Of a stretch of 64,000 nucleotides of DNA, positions 27,088 to 36,101 are shown piece after piece. Source of the DNA: Acuticoccus sp. I52.16.1 (GTDB lineage Bacteria > Pseudomonadota > Alphaproteobacteria > Rhizobiales > Amorphaceae); the NCBI RefSeq assembly GCF_022865125.1, contig NZ_CP094828.1, positions 2,108,001 through 2,172,000 on the forward strand, written 5' to 3'. The notes beneath the pieces are model-generated. The model had not been told where the DNA came from. It ran no database searches and was given only the letters and a program-made list of their open reading frames with translations. The translations under genes and the position numbers were made by a program. How positions within the stretch are numbered: the first letter of the stretch is position 1; every line of letters begins with the position of its first letter.

Positions 27088-27819
27088 TTAGCCCAGTGCT
27101 ACCAGAATCAAGAGCACAGCCGCAAACGCTAGAACGCCCCAAAACCACGCACCGCCCCAGATGCGCTTGGCCGACGCGACCTCCAGTTGCGTTTCGATGC
27201 TATCTTCCGGATGCAGCGCGCTGATTCCGGCCTGGCCGGCGTCCTCGAACTCGTTCCTGGCGAGTTCGGCGCGGCTGCCGCGCTGCGGTTCGATCCGCCC
27301 CGCGGTGCCGGCGATCACGGCCGGGTCCACCGGCGCGTCGACCACCGTATCGGCGTGGGACATGGTGCGCGGCGGCGGGGCGCTCAGCTTGGCGCAGAAC
27401 TCCTCGAAGAAATCGGCGGCGTACTTCTTGGCCGTGGTGTCGACCAGGCGCGAGCCGAGCTGGGCGAGCTTGCCGCCGACCTTGGCGTCGACCTGATAGG
27501 TGAGGATCGTCGCGTTCTCGCCGTCCTCGGCGAGCTGCACGTCGGCCTTGCCCTTGGCGAAGCCCGCGACGCCGCCCTTGCCCTCGCCCTGCAGCGTGTA
27601 GCTGGCCGGTGCGTTCTCGTTGACGATCTCGACGTCGGCGTCGAACGTCGCCTTGACGGGGCCGACCTTGGCCTGAACGCGGGCGACCATCTCATGGTCG
27701 CTCTTCTTCTCGAGAGTCTGACAGCCTTTGATGCAGTCCTTCAGGATTTCGGGGTCGTGCAGCGCCTCCCACACCACCTTGCGCGGGGCCGGGATGCGGT
27801 GTTCGCCGGTCATTTCCAT
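27088..27819 (-). CDS. CoxG-like SRPBCC protein with C-terminal membrane anchor
   Basis: 243 residues from ATG 27819 (GGAGA six bases upstream). The first 150 residues form an SRPBCC lipid-binding fold typical of CO dehydrogenase subunit G ([48 protein letters not shown]). A low-complexity linker and one transmembrane helix (about 222-242) follow. CoxG recruits CO dehydrogenase to the inner membrane in carboxydotrophs. First gene of the leftward CoxG-S-M-like group. Confidence 0.9.
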   Translation of the reverse strand: MEMTGEHRIPAPRKVVWEALHDPEILKDCIKGCQTLEKKSDHEMVARVQAKVGPVKATFDADVEIVNENAPASYTLQGEGKGGVAGFAKGKADVQLAEDGENATILTYQVDAKVGGKLAQLGSRLVDTTAKKYAADFFEEFCAKLSAPPPRTMSHADTVVDAPVDPAVIAGTAGRIEPQRGSRAELARNEFEDAGQAGISALHPEDSIETQLEVASAKRIWGGAWFWGVLAFAAVLLILVALG

Positions 27820-27954
27820 AGAAAGGTCTCCGTTGAGGGCGGCGCTGGAACGCCGCTCGGGCCGCTGGGACGGCGTTGAACACGCGCGGCCGTTGGTCCA
27901 GACATTGCCCGGTTCACGCCGGCCCCTCAACACTTCCGGCGATATGGTGCCTAC

Positions 27955-28839
27955 ATGACGCTCTCCGTCCTCATCGCCGACCCCTGGGACGGCTACGCCC
28001 TGCTCGACTCCGGCGGTGGCCGCAAGCTGGAGCAGTACGGCGACGTGCGCCTCGTCCGGCCCGAGCCGCAGGCGATGTGGCAACCCGCCGACCCCGCCCT
28101 GTGGCAGAGCGCCGACACCCGCTTCGAGGGCACCGACGACGAGGACGGCCCCGGCCGCTGGAGCGATCCGGTCGGCGACTTCACCGTTCCGATCGGCCCG
28201 GCGCGCATGGTCTGCCGCCTCGGCAACAACCACCATCCGGGCCTTTTCCCCGAGCAGAAGCCGCATTGGGACAACGCCATCGCCGCGCTGAAGGGCTTGG
28301 AGGGGGCCGAGGTGCTCAACCTCTTCGGCTATACCGGCGCGGCCTCGCTGCTGCTGGCGGCCGCCGGCGCCAAGGTGACGCACATCGACGCGTCGAAGAA
28401 GGCGATCGCCTGGGCGCGCGAGAACCAGGAGGCCTCCGGGCTGCAGGATGCGCAGGTGCGCTGGATCTGCGAGGATGCGTCGAAGTTCGTGGCGCGCGAG
28501 GTGCGGCGCGGGCGGACCTACCAGGGTATCCTGCTGGATCCGCCCAAGTTCGGCCGCGGACCCAAGAACGAAGTCTGGAACCTGTTCGATGATCTGCCGC
28601 CGCTCATGGCCGACGTTGCCGCCATCACCGCGCCGGACGCGCGCTTCGTGATCCTCACCGCCTACGCGATCCGCGCCTCGGCGCTGGCGATCGGCCGGCT
28701 GATGGAGGAGACGATGGCCGGCCGTGGCGGCCACGTCGAGACCGGCGAGCTGGCGCTGCGGGAGCGCTCCGGCCGCCTGCTGCCCACCTCGATGTTCGCC
28801 ATCTGGCGGCCGGGCGACGCGCCGGAGACCCGCTCGTGA
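27955..28839 (+). CDS. Class I SAM-dependent rRNA methyltransferase-like protein
   Basis: 294 residues. The C-terminal Rossmann-type methyltransferase domain has VLNLFGYTGAASLLLAAAGA (motif I), THIDASKKAIAWARENQ (motif II) and ILLDPPKFGRGPKNEVW (the catalytic NPPY-like DPPK of m5C/RlmI-type enzymes). It resembles RlmI/RlmL-type 23S rRNA methyltransferases but lacks a PUA domain. Target unknown. The next gene's GTG overlaps its stop. Confidence 0.9.
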   Translation: MTLSVLIADPWDGYALLDSGGGRKLEQYGDVRLVRPEPQAMWQPADPALWQSADTRFEGTDDEDGPGRWSDPVGDFTVPIGPARMVCRLGNNHHPGLFPEQKPHWDNAIAALKGLEGAEVLNLFGYTGAASLLLAAAGAKVTHIDASKKAIAWARENQEASGLQDAQVRWICEDASKFVAREVRRGRTYQGILLDPPKFGRGPKNEVWNLFDDLPPLMADVAAITAPDARFVILTAYAIRASALAIGRLMEETMAGRGGHVETGELALRERSGRLLPTSMFAIWRPGDAPETRS

Positions 28840-29636
28840 GCGCGCGGACGGGGAGCGTCAAGCACGTCACGTCGACCGCCAACCCGCTCATCAAGGCCGT
28901 GCGGGCGCTGCACCAGCGCAAGGCGCGGGCGGAGAGCGGGCTCTTCCTCGCCGAGGGGCACAAGCTCGTCCTCGACGCGCTCGCCGCCGGGTGGACGCCG
29001 ACGATGATCGTCGCCATGGAGCCGGCGACCGACGCCGTCTCCGACCTCGGCGCGCGGGTGCGGGCGCTGGGGGCGGACGTGGTCTTCGCCAACGCCGCCG
29101 TGATGGAGAAGGTCGCGCGACGGGAGAACCCGCAGACCGTGATCGGCGTCTTCGAGCAGCACCTCGCCGATCCGAAGACGATGCCCGCCGGCACCATCGT
29201 CGCCCTCGAGGAGCCGCGGGATCCGGGCAACGTCGGCACGATCATCCGCACCGCGGACGCGATCGGCGCGGCGGGCGTGATCCTCATCGGCTCCAGCGCC
29301 GACCCGTTCGGCGTGGAGGCCGTGCGCGCCACGATGGGCTCGATCTTCCACATGCCGCTCGCCCGGATGGACGCTGACGCCTTCGCCCGCTTCGCCGCCG
29401 CGCGGCCGGGGCCGATGATCGGCACCCACCTCGCCGGCAGCGTCGACATCCGCACCATCGACGCCGGACCGTCGCACATTCTGCTGATGGGGACCGAGCA
29501 GTCCGGCCTCACCGCCGCGCTGGCGCAGCGGTGCGACAGCCTGGTGCGCATCCCGATGGCGGGCAAGGCCGACAGCTTCAATCTCGCCATCGCCACCGCG
29601 ATCGGGCTGTACGAGCTTCGCCGCCCCCACCTGTGA
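28836..29636 (+). CDS. SpoU/TrmH-family RNA 2'-O-methyltransferase
   Basis: 266 residues. N-terminal substrate-binding domain, then the SPOUT knot with the three motifs: GTIVALEEPRDPGNVGTIIRTADA (motif 1; split across 60-120), HILLMGTEQSGL (motif 2) and IPMAGKADSFNLAIATAI (motif 3). Related to the TrmH/RlmB group that acts on rRNA or tRNA. GTG start overlaps the upstream methyltransferase stop (GTGA), with GGAGA upstream. The two enzymes form an RNA-modification pair. Confidence 0.94.
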   Translation: MSARTGSVKHVTSTANPLIKAVRALHQRKARAESGLFLAEGHKLVLDALAAGWTPTMIVAMEPATDAVSDLGARVRALGADVVFANAAVMEKVARRENPQTVIGVFEQHLADPKTMPAGTIVALEEPRDPGNVGTIIRTADAIGAAGVILIGSSADPFGVEAVRATMGSIFHMPLARMDADAFARFAAARPGPMIGTHLAGSVDIRTIDAGPSHILLMGTEQSGLTAALAQRCDSLVRIPMAGKADSFNLAIATAIGLYELRRPHL

Positions 29637-29717
29637 CCCGGCAGCGCCCGGTATGGTGAACGCAAGGTCATGGAATTCCGACAAATCCGCGGCATTCGCC
29701 GCAGAGTCGGGCCGCCG

Positions 29718-30482
29718 TCAGCCGGTGAAGCAGTAGACATCCCCGGCGTTGGCCGCGTCGGGCAGGTCGGCGATCGTGCCGGCCACCGTGGCCGCGTCCA
29801 CCGGCTGCGCGAAATGGAACGCGTGCGTGGCGCCGAGCGAGAGGTTGAAGCGGCGATAGCCCAACGCCTCGGCCCGCTCTAGCGCGGCGAGGCCGACGCC
29901 GCGCTGCACCGTGGTGAATTCGAAGGAGAGCGTCGCGACCCGGTGCGAGAGACCCGCCAGCACCTGATCCTCCAGCCCCTCGACGTCGATCTTGATCGTA
30001 TCGGGGACGCCGTAGCGGGCGATCAGCGCGTCGAGCGTGGTGAGGGGCACGGTGGCGCTCTCGTCCCATCGCTCCCCGGCCCACGCCTCGGCCTCCACCG
30101 CGGCGGAGACGAGGGCGCCGGACCCGGTCGACACGGTCGGATTGCGCGGGTTGATGAGGAGGCGAAGCGTCCCCTCCTGCGCGCCGACGGCGGCGGCCAC
30201 GACCGTCACGCGGCGGTTGGCGGCGAAGGCGAGGCGGAGGAATGTGGCGAGCCGAGGCTGCGGCTCCACGGCGACGACGCGGGCGCCGAGCCCGGCGAAC
30301 ACGCGCGCATGGTCGCCCACGTGGGCGCCGATATCGAACGCGAGGCCGCCGGGTGGGACGAACGGGCGCTTCAGCGCCGCGAGGGAGGCGAGGTGCGCGC
30401 GATCGAGATGGTAGATGCGCACGCTGCGGGCGACGCCGCGCCAGCCCCGCGCGAAGGCGGCCAGCCCCCGCGCCGCCGCCAC
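29718..30482 (-). CDS. FkbM-family methyltransferase
   Basis: 254 residues. SAM-dependent methyltransferase of the FkbM type: AFDIGAHVGDHARVFAGLGA with VVAVEPQPRLATFL (SAM binding), then TLDALIARYGVPDTIKIDVEGLEDQVLAGL, the signature of this family. Substrates in the family include sugars and small molecules; none can be assigned here. Its ATG lies two bases after the gshB stop, so it is probably co-transcribed with gshB. Confidence 0.92.
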   Translation of the reverse strand: MAAARGLAAFARGWRGVARSVRIYHLDRAHLASLAALKRPFVPPGGLAFDIGAHVGDHARVFAGLGARVVAVEPQPRLATFLRLAFAANRRVTVVAAAVGAQEGTLRLLINPRNPTVSTGSGALVSAAVEAEAWAGERWDESATVPLTTLDALIARYGVPDTIKIDVEGLEDQVLAGLSHRVATLSFEFTTVQRGVGLAALERAEALGYRRFNLSLGATHAFHFAQPVDAATVAGTIADLPDAANAGDVYCFTG

Positions 30483-30484
30483 GG

Positions 30485-31414
30485 CTAGAGCTTGGCCTCG
30501 ACCGCGTCCCAGTACATCGCCGCGACGTCGGGACCGCCGAGCTTCTCCACCGCGCGGATGCCGGTGGGCGAGGTCACGTTGATCTCGGTCAGCATCCCGT
30601 CGATCACGTCGAGGCCGGCGAACAGGATCCCCGTCTCGCGCAGGCGCGGGCCGACGCGGGCGATGATCTCGCGCTCCTTGTCCGACAGCTCGGTCGCCGC
30701 CGCCGCGCCGCCGCGCACCATGTTGGAGCGGATCTCGCCCTTCTGCGGCACGCGGTTCACCGCCCCGGCGAACTCGCCGTCGATGAGGATGACGCGCTTG
30801 TCGCCCTCGCTCACCCGCGGCAGGAAGCGCTGGATGACGTATGGCTCGCGGTAGGTCGCCTCGAACATGTCGAGCAGGGAGCCGCGGTTGGGGTCGCTCG
30901 GCCCCAGCTTGAACACCGCCCCGCCGCCGTGGCCGTAGAGCGGCTTGACGACGATGTCGCCAAACTCGGCATGGAATGCGGCGATCTCGTCGCGCGAGCG
31001 GGTGATCAGCGTGTCGGGCATGAGGTCGGTGAACTCGAGCACGAAGACCTTTTCGGGCGCGTTGCGCACGCCGGCCGGGTCGTTCACCACCAGCGCCTTG
31101 GTCATCTCCAGGAGGTGGGTGGAGGTGATGTAGGCGAGGTCGAACGGCGGATCCTGGCGCAGGAGCACCACGTCCATCTCGTCGATCGGCGTCGTGACCG
31201 GCGTGCCGAGGGTGTAGTGGTCGCCCTTCTCGTCGCGCACGGTGAGCGGCTCCAGCGCGGCACGCACGGCACCGCCGCGGAAGGTGAGGCGGTCGGGCGT
31301 GGTGTGGAACAGCTCGAACCCGCGGCGGGCCGCCTCCAACAGGAGTGCGAAGGTGGAATCGCCGGCTATGTTGATGCCTGCGATGGGGTCCATCTGGACC
31401 GCGACCTTGACCAT
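30485..31414 (-). CDS. gshB: Glutathione synthetase
   Basis: ATP-grasp enzyme that joins glycine to gamma-glutamylcysteine. 309 residues. N-terminal domain begins [20 protein letters not shown]; the ATP-grasp part has [13 protein letters not shown] and [22 protein letters not shown], and the end has [15 protein letters not shown]. Normal length. AAGGAGA ribosome site. It is downstream of rsmI on the same strand with a 73-base gap. Confidence 0.97.
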   Translation of the reverse strand: MVKVAVQMDPIAGINIAGDSTFALLLEAARRGFELFHTTPDRLTFRGGAVRAALEPLTVRDEKGDHYTLGTPVTTPIDEMDVVLLRQDPPFDLAYITSTHLLEMTKALVVNDPAGVRNAPEKVFVLEFTDLMPDTLITRSRDEIAAFHAEFGDIVVKPLYGHGGGAVFKLGPSDPNRGSLLDMFEATYREPYVIQRFLPRVSEGDKRVILIDGEFAGAVNRVPQKGEIRSNMVRGGAAAATELSDKEREIIARVGPRLRETGILFAGLDVIDGMLTEINVTSPTGIRAVEKLGGPDVAAMYWDAVEAKL

Positions 31415-31487
31415 GGGCGTCTCCTTGTCGGACGCTTCACATGCGGCTCAATCGGCCGAAACGCAATCCTTCATCATTTCATGGCCG

Positions 31488-32363
31488 TTACGACTTGAGT
31501 GCCAGGGCACGTTTGTAGAGGTCCCGCCGGTTGAGCCCGGTCGCCTTGGCGACGTCGGCCGCCGCCGCGCTGACGGGCAGCTTCTCGATCGCGGCCGCCA
31601 GCAGCGCGTCGACCTCGGCCTCGTCCAGCGGCCCGGTCGCGGCGGGCGGCGTCACCAGGATGACGATCTCGCCCTTGGCCGGCTCGGCGGCGTAGCGGGC
31701 GGCGAGGTCCGGCAGCGGGGCGCGCTCCACCGTCTCGAAACGCTTCGTCAGCTCGCGGGCGACGGCGGCCTCGCGCGGGCCGAGCACCGCGGCGAGATCG
31801 GCCAGCGCCTCGGCGAGGCGGTGCGGCGCCTCGAAGAAGACGAGCGTCGCCGGCACCGTCATCAGCTCGCGGATCCGCTCGATGCGGCCGGTCTGCCGGG
31901 CCGGCAGAAATCCGGCGAAGAGGAGCGAATCGGTCGGCAGGCCCGCCACGGACGCCGCGGCCATCGGCGCGGCCGGGCCGGGGACGGCATGGACGGCGGC
32001 GCCCGCCTCGCGCGCCTCGCGCACCAGGCGGTAGCCGGGGTCGGAGATGAGGGGCGTGCCGGCGTCGCTCACCAGCGCGACCGACCGGCCCTCGGCGAGA
32101 TCGGCGAGGAGGCGCGGGCGTTGCGCGGCGGCGCCATGCTCGTCGTAGCGCACCAGGTGGGCCTCGATGCCGAAGTGTTGCAGCAGGCGGCCGGTGTGAC
32201 GCGTGTCCTCGGCGGCGACCATGTCGACCCCGGCGAGCGTCTTGAGCGCGCGCACGGTGATGTCGCCCAGATTGCCGATGGGGGTCGCAACGATGTGGAG
32301 ACCGGGGGAGGCGGCGTCGACGGAGAAGGAAACGCCGTCGACCACGAAGGTTCTGCGTGCCAC
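31488..32363 (-). CDS. rsmI: 16S rRNA (cytidine1402-2'-O)-methyltransferase
   Basis: Tetrapyrrole-methylase-fold enzyme, 291 residues. Motifs: LHIVATPIGNLGDITVRAL, AEDTRHTGRLL, LVSDAGTPLISDPGYRLV and VPGPAAPMAA. GTG start at 32363 with AGGGA upstream. It is divergent from the PBP-activator lipoprotein gene, the same arrangement as rsmI/lpoA in enterobacteria. The yraN gene, which commonly follows rsmI, is absent. Confidence 0.96.
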   Translation of the reverse strand: MARRTFVVDGVSFSVDAASPGLHIVATPIGNLGDITVRALKTLAGVDMVAAEDTRHTGRLLQHFGIEAHLVRYDEHGAAAQRPRLLADLAEGRSVALVSDAGTPLISDPGYRLVREAREAGAAVHAVPGPAAPMAAASVAGLPTDSLLFAGFLPARQTGRIERIRELMTVPATLVFFEAPHRLAEALADLAAVLGPREAAVARELTKRFETVERAPLPDLAARYAAEPAKGEIVILVTPPAATGPLDEAEVDALLAAAIEKLPVSAAAADVAKATGLNRRDLYKRALALKS

Positions 32364-32411
32364 GGTAATCCCTGCTTGAAAGGTCGACGATCAATGGTAG
32401 AGGTTAGCGCC

Positions 32412-33590
32412 GTGCGCAAGACGACGATAAAACCTGCCGCGCGAGCCGGCCTCCTCGCGGCCCTGCTCTTCCTCGGCGGCTGCTTCGGCTTCGGCGGGGG
32501 CGACGAGCCGACGCCCGACGCCTTCGTCACACGCCAGGACATGCCCACGCAACCGACCGTCAAGACCATCGGCGACGGGTCCGTGACCGTGGCGATGCTC
32601 CTGCCGCTCAGCGCCGGCGGCAGCGCCTCCGGCCTCGCCCAGTCGTTCGAGAACGCGGCCGACCTCGCCCTGAGAGACGTCCCGACCGACAACATCCGCA
32701 TCGAAGTGCGCGACACCGGCGGCGAGACCGACAACGCGCGCATCGCCGCCGACCAGTCGGTGGTGAACGGGGCGCAGCTCATCCTCGGCCCCGTGTTCGC
32801 CGAAGCGGTGCGCGGCGCGGCCGAGCCCGCGCGCAACGCCGGCATCCCGGTCATCGCCTTCTCGACCGACGCGGGCGTCGCGGGGCGCGGCGTCTATCTC
32901 CTGTCCTTCCTGCCGAAGCAGGACGCCTCGCGCATCGTGTCGTATGCGGCCAGCCAGGGCATGCGCACGTTCGCGGGCCTGGTGCCGAACAACAACTACG
33001 GCCTCGTCATGGAGGCCGCCTTCCGCGAGGCGGTGTCGGCCGCTGGCGGCCGCGTCACCACGGTCGAGCGCTACGACCAAGGCAACATCGAAGCCGCGGC
33101 ACAGGCGCTGACCGGGCGCGGCGCGGTGCAGGCGGTGTTCATCCCCAACGGCGGGGACGACCCGTCGATCGCCGCCAAGGCATTCACGGCCGCCGGCCTC
33201 GACCCCAAGCTCCTGGGCAGCGGGCAATGGGCCAACCGCGCGGTGCTCGCGGCGACCTCGCTGGCCGGCGCGTGGTATCCGGGGCCGGCGCCGGGCGGGT
33301 TCGAGAGCTTCTCGCAGAAGTATTCCGCCGCCTTCGGGTCCACCCCGCCGCGGACGGCCTCTCTCGTCTACGACGCGACGCTGCTGGCCAACGGGCTCGT
33401 CGGCGCCCGCGGCGCGAGCGCGTTCCGCCCCGCCTCGCTCCAGGCGAGCGACGGGTTCCTGGGTGTCGACGGCATCTTCCGGCTGACGCGCGACGGACTG
33501 TCGGAGCGGGGCCTCGCGGTCTACGAGGTGGCGCCGGGGGGCGAGTCGAAGGTGATCTCGCCCGCGCCGACCAAGTTCGGCCGCTCCTGA
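32412..33590 (+). CDS. Penicillin-binding protein activator-type lipoprotein
   Basis: About 392 residues. Lipoprotein signal with lipobox LFLGGC, then a periplasmic type I binding-protein fold: VTVAMLLPLSAGGSASGLAQ, VNGAQLILGPVFAEAVRGAA, IPVIAFSTDAGVAG. These match the LpoA C-terminal domain and amino-acid-ABC-type receptors. Context (divergent from rsmI) favours an LpoA-like envelope role, but without the N-terminal TPR part of gammaproteobacterial LpoA. Start GTG 32412 places the signal peptide at the N-terminus; ATG 32394 in frame is the alternative. Confidence 0.88.
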   Translation: MRKTTIKPAARAGLLAALLFLGGCFGFGGGDEPTPDAFVTRQDMPTQPTVKTIGDGSVTVAMLLPLSAGGSASGLAQSFENAADLALRDVPTDNIRIEVRDTGGETDNARIAADQSVVNGAQLILGPVFAEAVRGAAEPARNAGIPVIAFSTDAGVAGRGVYLLSFLPKQDASRIVSYAASQGMRTFAGLVPNNNYGLVMEAAFREAVSAAGGRVTTVERYDQGNIEAAAQALTGRGAVQAVFIPNGGDDPSIAAKAFTAAGLDPKLLGSGQWANRAVLAATSLAGAWYPGPAPGGFESFSQKYSAAFGSTPPRTASLVYDATLLANGLVGARGASAFRPASLQASDGFLGVDGIFRLTRDGLSERGLAVYEVAPGGESKVISPAPTKFGRS

Positions 33591-33629
33591 CATGACCCGC
33601 GCCCGCGCGGTGCTTCGGACGATCCGCCG

Positions 33630-34841
33630 ATGCGCGAGCCGCGGCTGATGGCACGCATCCTCCTGGTGATCTCCGGCGGGATCGCCGCCTACAAGATGCT
33701 GGAGGTGATCCGCCGGCTGCGCGAGCGCGGACACGAGACACCGGTGGTGATGACCGACGCGGCGACGCGCTTCGTCACCCCGCTGTCGGTCGGCGCGCTC
33801 TCCAACGCTCCCGTGCTGACCGACCTCTTCGACCTCGACCGCGAGCGCGAGATCGGCCACATCCGCCTCGCCCGCTCGGCCGACCTCGTGCTGGTCGCCC
33901 CGGCGAGCGCGGACCTCCTCTCGCGCATGGCCGCCGGACAGGCGGACGACCTCGCCACCGCGACGCTGCTCGCCACCGGTGCCCCCGTCCTCGCCGCGCC
34001 GGCCATGAACCCGCACATGTGGGCGCACCCGGCGACCGCGCGCAACGTCGCCCGCCTCGCCGCCGACGGGGTGCGCTTCATCGGGCCCGAAGCGGGCGAG
34101 ATGGCCGAGCGCGGGGAGGCCGGCGTCGGCCGCCTCGCCGAGCCCGCCGCGATCCTCGCCGCAATCGACGCCGCGCTCGCGCCCGCCGCGCCGGGACCGC
34201 TGGCGGGGCGCCACGCCGTCGTCACGTCGGGGCCGACGCACGAGCCGATCGACCCGGTGCGCTACATCGCCAACCGCTCCTCCGGCCGCCAGGGGCACGC
34301 CATCGCCGCCGCGCTCGCCGCCGCCGGCGCGCGGGTGACCCTCGTCTCCGGCCCCGTGACGATCCCGGCGCCGGCGGGGGTGGACCTCGTCGCGGTGGAA
34401 TCGGCGCGCGACATGCTGGCGGCAGTCGAGGCCGCGCTGCCGGCCGATATCGCGGTGATGGCCGCCGCCGTCGCCGACTTCCGCGTCGACGCGGCGCCGC
34501 ACAAGATGAAGAAGACCGACGGCCCGCCGGTCCTGACGCTGACCGAGAACCCGGACATTCTCGCCACCGTCAGCGCCTCGTCCGCGCGGCCGCGGCTCGT
34601 GGTGGGCTTCGCGGCGGAGACACAAAACGTCGTCGCCTACGCGCGCGACAAGCTCGCCCGCAAAGGCTGTGACTGGATCGTCGCCAACGACGTCTCGGCC
34701 GACGTCTTCGGCGGGACCGAGAACACCGTCCATCTCGTCAGCGAGGACCGGGTGGAGGATTGGCCGCGGCTCTCCAAGGAGGAGGTCGGCACGCGCCTCG
34801 TCGCCCGGATCGCCGAGACGATCGGCGCGAGAGGCGACTGA
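33630..34841 (+). CDS. coaBC: Bifunctional phosphopantothenoylcysteine decarboxylase/phosphopantothenate--cysteine ligase
   Basis: 403 residues. N-terminal CoaC flavoprotein domain (ILLVISGGIAAYK, catalytic His in the RLARSADL region, PAMNPHMWAHPA) and C-terminal CoaB synthetase (GRHAVVTSGPTHEPIDPVRY, NRSSGRQGHAIA, AAVADFR, KMKK). Makes 4'-phosphopantetheine for CoA. ATG 33648 is also possible; neither has a strong ribosome site. Followed by dut and a MoeB-like gene. Confidence 0.97.
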   Translation: MREPRLMARILLVISGGIAAYKMLEVIRRLRERGHETPVVMTDAATRFVTPLSVGALSNAPVLTDLFDLDREREIGHIRLARSADLVLVAPASADLLSRMAAGQADDLATATLLATGAPVLAAPAMNPHMWAHPATARNVARLAADGVRFIGPEAGEMAERGEAGVGRLAEPAAILAAIDAALAPAAPGPLAGRHAVVTSGPTHEPIDPVRYIANRSSGRQGHAIAAALAAAGARVTLVSGPVTIPAPAGVDLVAVESARDMLAAVEAALPADIAVMAAAVADFRVDAAPHKMKKTDGPPVLTLTENPDILATVSASSARPRLVVGFAAETQNVVAYARDKLARKGCDWIVANDVSADVFGGTENTVHLVSEDRVEDWPRLSKEEVGTRLVARIAETIGARGD

Positions 34842-34880
34842 CCCGCTGCCACCGCGCCGCAACGGTGCTAGAGGTGCGCC

Positions 34881-35327
34881 ATGATCGACGTTTCCTACAC
34901 GCTGCTCCCCCACGGCGAGGGTCTGACGCTCGGCTATGCCAGCGCCGCCGCCGCCGGGATCGACCTGCCCGCCGCCGTCCCCGAGGGCGAACCCGTCACG
35001 CTTCCCCCCTGGGGCCGCGCGATGGTGCCGACGGGGATCGCCCTCGCCCTGCCGCCCGGCACCGAGGGTCAGGTGCGCCCCCGTTCCGGCCTCGCCGCGC
35101 GCCACGGCGTCACCGTGCTCAACGCGCCGGGCACGGTGGACGCGGACTATCGCGGCGAGGTGAAGGTGATTCTCGTCAACCTGTCGGACGAGCCGTTCGT
35201 CATCCAACGTGGCGAGCGGATCGCCCAGCTCGTGATCGCGCCGGTCGCCACCGTGACGCTGACGCCGGTCGCCTCGCTAGACGTGACCGCGCGCGGGGCC
35301 GGCGGATTCGGGTCCACCGGGCGATGA
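34881..35327 (+). CDS. dut: Deoxyuridine 5'-triphosphate nucleotidohydrolase
   Basis: 148 residues. Trimeric dUTPase with the five motifs visible: [11 protein letters not shown] (1), [11 protein letters not shown] (2), [19 protein letters not shown] (3), [10 protein letters not shown] (4) and [10 protein letters not shown] (5). Converts dUTP to dUMP. Its stop overlaps the ATG of the MoeB-like gene (ATGA). Confidence 0.97.
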   Translation: MIDVSYTLLPHGEGLTLGYASAAAAGIDLPAAVPEGEPVTLPPWGRAMVPTGIALALPPGTEGQVRPRSGLAARHGVTVLNAPGTVDADYRGEVKVILVNLSDEPFVIQRGERIAQLVIAPVATVTLTPVASLDVTARGAGGFGSTGR

Positions 35328-36097
35328 GCTTCTCCCCGGCCGAGATCGAGCGCTACGCGCGGCACCTGGTGCTGCCGGACGTCGGCGGGCCGGGGCAACA
35401 GAAGCTGAAGGAGGCGCGGGTCGCGGTGATCGGCGCGGGCGGGCTGGGCTCGCCGGTGATCGCCTACCTCGCCGCCGCCGGGGTCGGCACGCTGCGGGTG
35501 ATCGACGACGACACCGTCGCCCTCTCCAACCTGCAGCGGCAGATCCTGCACGGCACGCCCGACGTCGGCCGCGCCAAGGTCGACAGCGCCGCCGAGGCCG
35601 TCGCCCGCCTCAATCCCGAAACCGCCTTCGAGGCGCACGCCCACCGGTTCACCCCCGGCAGCGCCGCGCTGCTGGAGGGGTGCGACGTCATCGTCGACGG
35701 GTCGGACAACGCGGCCACGCGCTACGCCGTCTCCGACGCCGCCTGCCGCGCGGGGGTCCCGCTGGTGACGGCCGCGGTCAACGGCTACGACGGGTCGATC
35801 ACCACGCTGACGCCGCACGAAAGCCGGCCCGACGGCACGCCCTGGCCGACCTACCGCTGCCTCTTCCCCGACCCGCCGCCCGACGCGCTGATCGACACCT
35901 GCTCGGCGACCGGCATCCTGGGGGTGGTGACGGGGATCGTCGGCACCATCCAGGCGGCGGAAGTGCTGAAGCTGATCCTGGGCGTGGGCGAGCCGTTGCG
36001 CGGCCGGCTCCTGCTGTTCGACGCACGCGACATGCGCTTCGACGCGATCGGCTACGACTGGGATCCGGCCAACCCGCTGACCGGGCGGCCGGAGTAG
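35324..36097 (+). CDS. MoeB/ThiF/HesA-family adenylyltransferase without the zinc site
   Basis: 257 residues. E1-like enzyme that activates ubiquitin-like sulfur carriers (MoaD or ThiS). N-terminal [19 protein letters not shown] and nucleotide motif [20 protein letters not shown] are complete; the cysteine of [11 protein letters not shown] is kept. The two zinc-binding pairs of classic MoeB are missing: CxxC reads TYRC, and the C-terminus has no cysteines (ends [11 protein letters not shown]). Translation is coupled to dut. Convergent with the DUF2950 gene. Confidence 0.9.
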   Translation: MSFSPAEIERYARHLVLPDVGGPGQQKLKEARVAVIGAGGLGSPVIAYLAAAGVGTLRVIDDDTVALSNLQRQILHGTPDVGRAKVDSAAEAVARLNPETAFEAHAHRFTPGSAALLEGCDVIVDGSDNAATRYAVSDAACRAGVPLVTAAVNGYDGSITTLTPHESRPDGTPWPTYRCLFPDPPPDALIDTCSATGILGVVTGIVGTIQAAEVLKLILGVGEPLRGRLLLFDARDMRFDAIGYDWDPANPLTGRPE

Positions 36098-36101
36098 CGC
36101 G

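Noticed and set aside
32391-35207. 938-codon minus-strand frame opposite the PBP-activator, coaBC and dut genes
   Set aside because: It spans three well-supported plus-strand genes and shows no motif.
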